The translations under genes and the position numbers were made by a program. Shown piece by piece: positions 1 through 9,100 of a stretch of 9,624 bases of DNA. How positions within the stretch are numbered: the stretch's first letter is position 1; every line of letters begins with the position of its first letter. The DNA comes from an uncultured Bacteroidales bacterium (GTDB taxonomy: Bacteria > Bacteroidota > Bacteroidia > Bacteroidales > F082): assembly GCA_937884015.1 (NCBI GenBank), contig CALGBV010000042.1, positions 1 through 9,624 of the forward strand, given 5' to 3'. The notes beneath the pieces were generated by a model, which was not told where the DNA came from, ran no database searches, and saw only the letters and a program-made list of their open reading frames with translations.

Positions 1-105
1 TACTCGGCAGTCTTCCCAAGCAACAGAAACTATTATTGGCAAATCAATGAGCGCAACTCGGCAGGAACGACCGAAGGCGAAGTGTGGCAGTTCACAGCCA
101 TCGGC
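1..105 (+). other. C-terminal end of a fibronectin type III-like domain (partial)
   Basis: The first 35 codons contain YYWQINERNSAG followed by TTEGEVWQFTA. This matches the last two strands of FN3-like domains in Bacteroidetes and Planctomycetes extracellular proteins, which commonly read YYWRVDxxN, then GxTxGxVWxFTT. The domain begins upstream of the window. A one-residue linker leads straight into the first beta-helix module. It probably acts as a spacer or stalk unit, and more FN3-like units may precede it. The assignment rests on this terminal motif only, because most of the domain is not visible. Confidence 0.65.
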
Positions 106-3100
106 ATCACTCCTAGTGCTGGCAACATACTCTATGCTAGTCCAGAAGGCAGTGGCTTGAAGAACGGCAGTTCGTGGCAGAATGCCTGCCCCGCCATCGA
201 TTCGATGATGGTGTATGCCGCAGCACAACAGGTAAAACCTCAGATTTGGTTCAAGGAGGGTACCTATATGGGTGATGGCGTTGCCAATAACAGCGCTTTC
301 CGCATTTATAGCGGTGTGAACGCCTTCGGCAGCTTTGCTGGCACCGAGACAACGGTCGAGCAGCGCAACATCGCCAACCATCCTACCATTCTCGACGGTC
401 AGAATGTGCAGCGCGTCCTTATGCAGCCTGCTGATTTTGCAGACGGAAAAGGTTCCACTTGGGATGGCTTCACCATCCGGAATGGTAAGCTGACAAAAGG
501 CAATGGCGCCGGCGTGGTGTTGCTTAAGAACGGCACCTTGAGAAACTGTGTCATCAAAGACAACAAGGTCCTTGCCTCTAACTTGACCCAAAACGCTTTG
601 GGCGGTGGCGCATACGTCAATTTCGGTACACTCGAAAATTGCGAAATCAGCGGTAACATGATGACGCAGGATAATGGCGGTTCCTATTACATCTGGGGCG
701 GTGGTGCATACTTGTTGGAAGGTGTCATGAGAAACTGTAACATTCATGACAATTCGTCAAAGTCATCGGCAAGCTATAGCATGGCTTATGCAGGTGGCGT
801 TTATGCCGGCAGAAATGCCTTAATCGAGAACTGTGTATTCAAAGGCAATGAGGCCAGTTATGTAGGCGGTGCTGTCTATAGTTATGGTGAATCGGGCAAT
901 AATGTCAATATCACAAACTGCAGGTTCGAAAACAACAAGGCATATTATGGTGGCGCCCTTTACACTGAGTATTATACCGACCTCATTGATGGCGTTGTTG
1001 CCAACAACTACAGTAATTCGGCAGGTGGCGGTATCTATGCCAACTCATCCAACCATATTGTTAACGCCACGATTGTCAACAACGCTATTTCAGAATCTAG
1101 TTATGCTGCGGGTATTTATTGCCCGAATTCAAATACCGTTGAGAATTCGGTGGTGTGGGGCAATAGAAGCGCTGGCATAAACAGCAATATCGGTGGCTAT
1201 GTCACTGTGCGCTATACTGCCGTGGAAGGCGGCTATCAGGGCGTTGGAAACATCAGCTTGTCGGCAAGCAATATGGGTGTCGGGATGTGTCCGAAGTTTG
1301 TGGCTCCTACCGAAGGCGCGGGCCTCAGTTATTCCAACGGCAATTGGATGATTCAGGAAGGTTCCGCATTGATTAACAAAGGTACTTCGTCGGGACTTCA
1401 AGCAACTTTGCCTGCCAGCGATATTGCCGGCAATGCAAGAATCCAGAAGGAAGTGGTGGATTTAGGTGCCTACGAAACTTCCTATGATTCCGATTTCGAC
1501 ATCCATCCTGATGCACACAACATCATCTATGTCAAGGTGGATGGAACCGGTGATGGCTCATCGTGGACCAATGCAACGCCATACCTCAACCTTGCCATCT
1601 CGGCAGCATCGGCATGCAGTCCGAAGGCTACGGTTTGGGTGGCTGGCGGTACCTACACCGAACAGGGTGGCGGCACAAATGCATTCTTCATGCAGGCCGG
1701 TGTCAATGTGTATGGCGGCTTTGCGGGCAACGAATCCTACAATTACGACTTGACACAGCGCGATTTCACGACTAACGCTTCCATCCTCGATGGCCAGAAC
1801 AGTCAGCGCGTGCTGTATCAGGCACAGGATTTCACCTCAAGTGATGCTGCCGTTTGGGATGGCTTTACCATCCGCAACGGCAAGCTGACCGCAGGCTATG
1901 GTGCAGGCGTTTACATGCTGAGGTATGTCACTTTGCGCAACTGCGAGGTCTGTAACAATACTATAGAAGGTGGAAGTGCCTCAGTCTATGGTGCTGGTAT
2001 CTATGCACTTTATTCGACAGCCATTACGAACTGCAATGTTCATGACAACATCTGCACTTCAAGCTATAATGAATATGCCAAGGGTGGTGGTATCTATGCC
2101 GAATATGTAAGAGACATCACGAGTTGCCAGGTTAGAAACAACACGGCAACGAATGGCGATGGCGGTGGCCTTTATGTTTATGGCTCGAGCGACTACATCA
2201 CGCTTAAGGATTGTATTATCCAGAACAACAGTGCATTGTTTGGCGGTGGCGTTTACAGTTACCAATATATGACCATGACCGACTGCCTGTTAAGCAACAA
2301 TGCTTCGACGAATAATGGTGGTGGTCTTGTTATCATGTACGGTTATGCACGGCTGTACAACAACACCATTGTCAGAAACTCATCGGCGACTGGTAAGGCG
2401 AATGGCATTTACATCACGAGCAATGCCTCGACGGGTGTTAATATCACCAATAATATTCTTTGGGGCAACGGTCATGCAAACGGAACAGGTCAGTTGCTCA
2501 ACAACGGTTCGATGACATTCCAGTATAATGGCATCCAGGATGGTTACTCGGGCTTGGGTAACATTCCGTTGGCAAGCGAAAACACGGGAGGCATGTCGCC
2601 GATGTTTGTCTCGCCTACGGAAGGCTATGGAACTGCATACGTTGGCGGCGACTGGCAGTTGACGGATGGTTCCGTTTGCGTCAACCATGGTACGACATCC
2701 AATGTCACCCTTCCTGAAACCGACCTCGCTGGTCATATCCGAATTCAGAAGAATGCCGTTGATATGGGCTGCTACGAGTCGGCTTACGATGCGGTAGTGC
2801 TCCTCACTCCTGATGCCAACGGCATCATTTATGTGAAACAGGATGGTGCTGGCAATAAGGATGGTTCATCGTGGGAGAATGCAACAGATAACCTTCAGCT
2901 TGCTGTTGGCATCGCTGCAACCGCCAATCCGGTCGGCCAGGTATGGGTAGCCGCAGGCACATACGTCGGTGGTGGTGCAGGTAATGTGAATGCCTTTACG
3001 ATGGAAGCTGGCGTGAAAGTATATGGTGGCTTTGCCGGTAACGAATCGGCTGATTACGATCTTGCCTTGCGCGACTTTGAAACCAACACGACTATACTCG

Positions 3101-6100
3101 ATGGTCAGCACAGTCATCGTGTGCTCAGTCAGGTGAACAGCTCGACGACGGCTTTGTGGGATGGCTTCACCATTCAAAATGGTGGTCTTGTTTCTGGATC
3201 GGGCGCTGGCGTTTACCTTTATTATGGTACGCTGAGTAACTGTATTGTCAGAAATAACAGCATTTCACAACCGACTAGCACTAGCTATGGCGGCGGCATC
3301 TATAACTATTATGGTAATGTTTCGAACTGCGAAATCTATGGCAACTCCATTGAGTCAAGCAGCTCGGCTTCGCTTTATGGCGGTGGCGTCTATATGGACA
3401 GAGGAACAATTTATCAATGCCATATTCATGACAACAGAGCCATATCCACTTATTCTTACGACTATGCCCGTGCTGGCGGTTTGTACGCTTCGGGCCAGCA
3501 GTCGCAGATTATCAACTGCACTATCGAGAACAACCAGACTTCCGGTTATGCTGGTGGCGTCTATGCGGATGGAAACAGTTCTTCGAACCTGCTTACATTG
3601 AAGAATACGGTTATCAGTGGCAATAGTGCGAGAACTTATGGCGGTGCCTATATCAATTACACCTACATGTCGAACTGCTTCGTGAACAATAACGTCGCAT
3701 CCGATTCGTATGGCGGTGTCTATGCCTATTATTACAATACTATCGTTTCCTGCGTTGTGAACAACAACACGGCCTTGTATTATGCTGGTTTAGCCATGTA
3801 TTATAATAATAAGGTGTATTCTTCCGATTTCGTAAACAACCTTTCAACGACAACAAGCACTTCAAATTCATATCAGGGTGTTGGCGTTTATTCTTCAAGC
3901 AGTTACAACAATCTGACAAACTGTGTCGTTTGGGGTAATAGGAAGAACGGAACAGCAAGCCAGATGTACGGCAGCGGTCTCAGTGTAACCTATTCAGCAG
4001 TTGAAGGCGGTTATTCGGGGACAGGCAACGTTACTTTGTCGGGACTGAACACAGGCGATGATGTCCATCCATGCTTCGCCAGTCCGACCGAAGGTGCCGG
4101 TGCTGAATTTACGGGAGGCGACTGGAATCTGGCCGAAGGTTCGGCATGCATCAATGCCGGTACCAATTCGCCTACGATTTTGCCTTCGTACGATATTGCC
4201 GGAAACGACCGCATCGCTGACGGAACGATTGATATGGGTGCCTACGAATCCAATTTCTCGCAGGCTCCTATCACTCCTGACGAACACAACATCATCTATG
4301 TGGTGGCTGGCGGTGCCGGTACTAAAGATGGTTCATCATGGGAGAATGCCGCAGCATCCATCAATACGGTGGTGATGAAGGCGTCGGTCATGAATCCGAC
4401 CCCAGTGGTTTGGGTGGCGGGTGGCCGTTATGTGGGCGATAGCATTGCTGGTAACAATGCTTTCCGCATGCAGCCTTGCGTGAATGTCTTTGGCGGCTTT
4501 GCCGGAAATGAAGCCTTCGATTACGATAAGTCGCAACGCGACTTTGTCAACAACGCCACCATCCTTGATGGTCAGCGTGTGCAGCGTGTGCTCAGCCAAT
4601 CGGAAAATTACACACAGGCTACCTCAGCAACATGGGACGGATTTACCATCCAAAATGGACGCATCACTTCGGGTAATGGTGCTGGTGCCTATCTGATGTC
4701 ATTCGGTAACCTGAAGAACAGTATAGTCCGCAACGATACCATTTATGCAACATCAAGTACTGTGGCTGGTGCCGGTATTTACGCTTCTGGCCTCTCGGTG
4801 ATTGAAAATGTCGAAGCCTACGGCAACTTCGCCCGTAATGGTTCTTCGTCTTATTATGTATATGGTGCCGGTATCTATGCTACAGATGGAGCTTCGCTCA
4901 TCCAATGTATTGTCCATGACAACAGAACCGAGAAAGCAAGCGGCAGCTATAATAGCTATGCCCGTGGTGGCGGTGTGTATTTTGCAGGGAGCGGAACCTT
5001 CCGTGATTGGGAGATTACGGGTAACAGCTCAGGTGGCGTAGGCGGTGGCTTGTATGTCACAGGATCGTCATCCAATTACATCTCCGTTGTCAATACGAAA
5101 ATCGAAGGCAATATTTCAGGATACGAAGGCGGTGGCGTCTATCTTAATTCATACTGCCGACTGGTGAACTGCCTTGTCGCAAACAATACCGTCAACGACG
5201 ATGATGGAGCAGGCGTTTATGCTACGGGTAGCGGAACGTCTGTCATCAGTTCAACTATTGTCAACAATTATATTAACTCGACTTCTACCTCCTATAAAGG
5301 TGCTGGCGTTTATGCCTATAACTCAGGATTCGAGATGTGGAACACCCTTATTTGGGGAAATAAGAGAAATACCACCTCCAGCCAGTTTGGTTACAGCAGC
5401 CAGCCAACGGCTGTCTATTTCTGCGGTATTCAAGGCACAGCCTATGCGGGAACGGGCAATATCAGCTTGTCGGTGGAAAATGAAGGTGAAGACCTGAGTC
5501 CGATGTTTATGGCTCCTACCGCAAATGTAGGTGCAGGATATACGGGTGGCGACTGGACGCTGAAAATGGGTTCGGCAGCCATCAACAAGGGTACGTTGAC
5601 AGGTCTGCCCGTCACATTGCCAAACCTTGACCTTGCCGGCAACGATCGTGTCCAGCAGAACAAGATTGACCTTGGTGCTTTTGAGTCACCTTATTCGTCA
5701 TTGGAAATCACTCCTGACGAACACAATATCATTTATGTCACTGAAGAAGGCGCAGGTTTGAAGAATGGTTCATCGTGGGACAATGCTGCCCAGAATCTTA
5801 ATCTTGTCTTGAGTGCAGCCTCAATTATGGCTCCAAAACCTGTCATCTGGGTTGCAGGTGGTACTTACACAGGTGATGGCACTGCCAACACGAACGCCTT
5901 TACCATGCAGCCTGGTGTCAGCGTCTATGGCGGCTTTGCCGGTACCGAAGCCTTCGATTGCGACTTGTCGCAGCGTGATTTCGGAGCAAATGCTACCGTG
6001 CTTGATGGTCAGAACAGCCAGCGCGTCCTTTACCAGCCTGCCGATTTCACGGCAAGCACGACTGCTGTTTGGGATGGCTTCGTCATCGAAAAGGGTCGCA

Positions 6101-9100
6101 TCACCTCTTCCGACAATGGTGGTGCAAAGGGTGCCGGTGCTTATATCCGCAAATATGGTACGCTGAGAAACAGCATTGTCCGTAACGACACGATTCGCTG
6201 TTCGTCGTCCGAGGTTTATGGCGGCGGCATCTATGCCGAAAACACTTCTTTGGAAAACTGCCAGGTTTATGGCAACTATGCACATTCAACCACTTCTTAC
6301 GGTAAAGTTTATGGCGGCGGCGTTTATGCTACCAACACCAGTATCGACAATTTCGAAATCCGTAACAACTATATCACGGCTTACTATACGGGAAGCTCGT
6401 ATGTACATGGTGCCGGTGCTTATTTGGAAAATGCAGCTACTATTTCCAATAGTGTCATTGCTGGAAACACTTCATTGGGTGATGCCGGTGGTGTCAATTT
6501 GTATGGTTCAAGCAATAGAGTCTCCATGACAAACTGCATTGTGGAGTGCAATACGGCTAATTCGGAAGGCGGTGGCGTGAATGCCAGAAACGCTGACATT
6601 GTCAACAGCATTATCAATAACAACACATGCTCATCATACGGTGCAGGTATCAATGTCGTTGGCAGTGTTACGGTCACCAACTGCAACATTGTCAATAACA
6701 GCGGCTATGGATTCTACAACAATGGCTCGGGCAATGTGGTTTACAACACTGTGATTTGGGGCAATAAAAACAACAATGCTTCAAGTAATTTCTATAACAA
6801 TAGCGGATCGATTAGCATCACTTACAGCGCCGTTGAGGGTGGTGCAGCAGGAGTGGGTAACATTCAGCTGGCATCGCAGAATAGCGGCGATGGCCTGCAC
6901 CCGATGTTCGTCAATCCGACGCAAGGTGTCGGCACCAGCTATAGCGGTGGCGACTGGCATGTTATGGAAGGTTCGGCCTTGGTCAATGCAGGTGCTTCAG
7001 ACATCGCCTTGCCGGAAAACGACCTTGATGGCAACGAGCGTATCCAAAACGGCAAGGTGGATATCGGCGTTTACGAATCGGATTTCACCACTATCGAAAT
7101 CGTTGCTGATGCACATGGCATCATCTATGTCAAGCAAGGTGGCGCTGGAACGATGAACGGTTCGTCGTGGGACAATGCTGTTGAAAGCCTCAGCAAGGCA
7201 TTGACTGCAGCTTCGACGATGAATCCGAAACCGGTCATCTGGGTGGCACAAGGCACCTATGCGGGTGACGGCGACAGATATAATAACGCCTTTGTCGCTG
7301 TTGCTGGCGTCAGCGTGTATGGCGGTTTCGCTGGCGACGAAGCCTTCGACTATGATTTGGACCTTCGTTCCATCGAATCGCATGCTACCATTCTTGATGG
7401 TCAGAACAAACAGCGTGTCCTTTACCAGCCTAACGATTTTGCAGCAAGTGCAGCTGCCGTCTGGGATGGTTTCATCATCGAAAAAGGCCGCTTGACAACG
7501 GCTTCTAGCGGTGCGGGTGCTTATATCCGCAAGAACATGACGCTGCGTAACAGTATCGTCCGCAACGATACGATCATGTACAATTCCACTGTGTATGGCG
7601 GTGGTATCTATGCCGATAATGCAATCGTCGAAAACGTGGAAGTGTATGGCAACTACACGAGAGGAACTTCCTCCTATAACGATTCTTATGGTTCTGGTAT
7701 CTATTGCACCAATGGCTCGATCACTTCTTGCGACATCCATGATAATTACGGCTGCAGCTACTATTCTGGCGGCAGTTATGTGAGAGGTGCCGGTGTCTAT
7801 CTGAACGGTACGGCTTCCATTGTTGGTTCAACCATCAGAAACAACAGCAATACAGGTTCTGGCGCTGGTATTTATGTGGTGGGAACCAATAACACGAATT
7901 TGGCGACGGTGACAGATTGCTTGATTGAAGGCAATAACTCTACGGATGACGGTGCTGGCATTTATTCGCAATATGCCAATGTCGTCAACACCATCGTCAG
8001 GAACAATGTGTCGTCGGTTTATGGTGGTGGCGTTTATGCAACGAACTATTCCTATTATGCCGACTGTCTGATAGCCAACAACACGTCGGCAAGAAACGGT
8101 GCTGGTGTGTATGCTTCAACCAGTACGTATTTCACCAACTGCGACATCGTCAACAACTTGAATACTTCTACCTCGTATAATGGTGCAGGTTTCTATGCCA
8201 ATTCCAGTAATATAAATGTCATCAATAGCGTCATTTGGGGCAACAAGCGCAGTACATACGCCGACAATGTCTATAACGCATCGAGCAGCAGCTATCTGAC
8301 GCTTACCTATAGTGCTGTTGAAGGCGGTTGGAATGGTGTTGGCAATATCGCTCTTGACTGCGTCAATGAAGGTTCGATGCTTTCACCTGCTTTTAAAAAT
8401 CCTACTGAAGGTTGTGGCGCAAACTACACGGGAGGCGACTGGACTGTGAAGGAAACTTCAATCCTTATCAATAAGGGTGCGGAAACGGGCCTTTATTCGG
8501 AATTGCCGCTTACCGACCTCGCTGGGAACACCCGTCTGCAACAGGATAGGCTTGATATCGGCTGCTATGAGTCGGCTTATACGGCAAGCCATGAAATCCA
8601 TTGCGATGAACACAATATCATTTATGTAACCGTTGAAGGTGCGGGCTTGAAGGATGGCTCATCTTGGGAAAATGCAACCGATAACCTGAACTTCGCCATT
8701 ACGGAGGCAACCGCAATGGAGCCGATACCCGTAATCTGGGTTGCCGCTGGTACTTATACCGGTGAGAATGCTGCGACATCGGCATTCATCATGCAGCCAG
8801 GCGTCAGCGTTTACGGTGGTTTCCAAGGCAATGAAGCATACGATTTCGACCTCAATTTGCGTGACTTTGACGATTATCAGACCATCCTCGACGGTCAGAA
8901 CAGCAGAAGAGTCCTTGAACAGAAGGCAGATTACTCAGCATCGAAGGCTGTGGTTTGGGACGGCTTTGTCATCGAGCGTGGCCGCTTGAACGGCGGTTCT
9001 GGTGCAGGTGCCTATCTGTTGGGCAACAGCACTTTGAGAAATTGTATCATCCGTAACGATACCATTAGAAACGGTTCGGTGTATGGCGCGGGCTTGTATT

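Noticed and set aside
541..1170. Chlamydial polymorphic membrane protein (Pmp) identity, from the GG-hydrophobic and xxxN repeats
   Set aside because: The coil motifs are similar because the fold is similar. The FN3-like domain, WVAxGTY caps and DxGAYE ends point to a Bacteroidetes-type beta-helix protein, and no autotransporter barrel is in view.
3245..3601. + strand open frames in another phase (also at 869-1180, 4058-4375, 5813-6166, 6176-6529 and 6776-7156)
   Set aside because: They are out-of-phase readings of the giant frame, low in complexity (Met, Ser, Thr, Arg, Pro rich). They have no ribosome binding site context and no domain.
5821..6285. Second long - strand open frame (154 codons), resembling the one at 6997-7740
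   Set aside because: The resemblance arises because both are antisense copies of equivalent regions of modules 5 and 6. Similar register-matched antisense frames occur at 1129-1401, 2380-2736, 2866-3177, 3994-4287, 4336-4599 and 8935-9222. None has a credible start signal.
6997..7740. Long open frame on the - strand (247 codons)
   Set aside because: It is exactly in register with the sense codons. Antisense stops there would need Leu TTA, Leu CTA or Ser TCA codons, which this stretch lacks; the frame ends at a sense TCA at 6997. The encoded composition (Ile, Asp, Thr, Ala, Arg, His) is the mirror of the repeat protein.
106..8595. Catalytic polysaccharide lyase or glycoside hydrolase modules
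   Set aside because: The beta-helix fold is shared with pectate lyases and polygalacturonases. I could not identify a conserved Asp/Arg/Lys catalytic constellation kept across modules, so no enzyme call is made.
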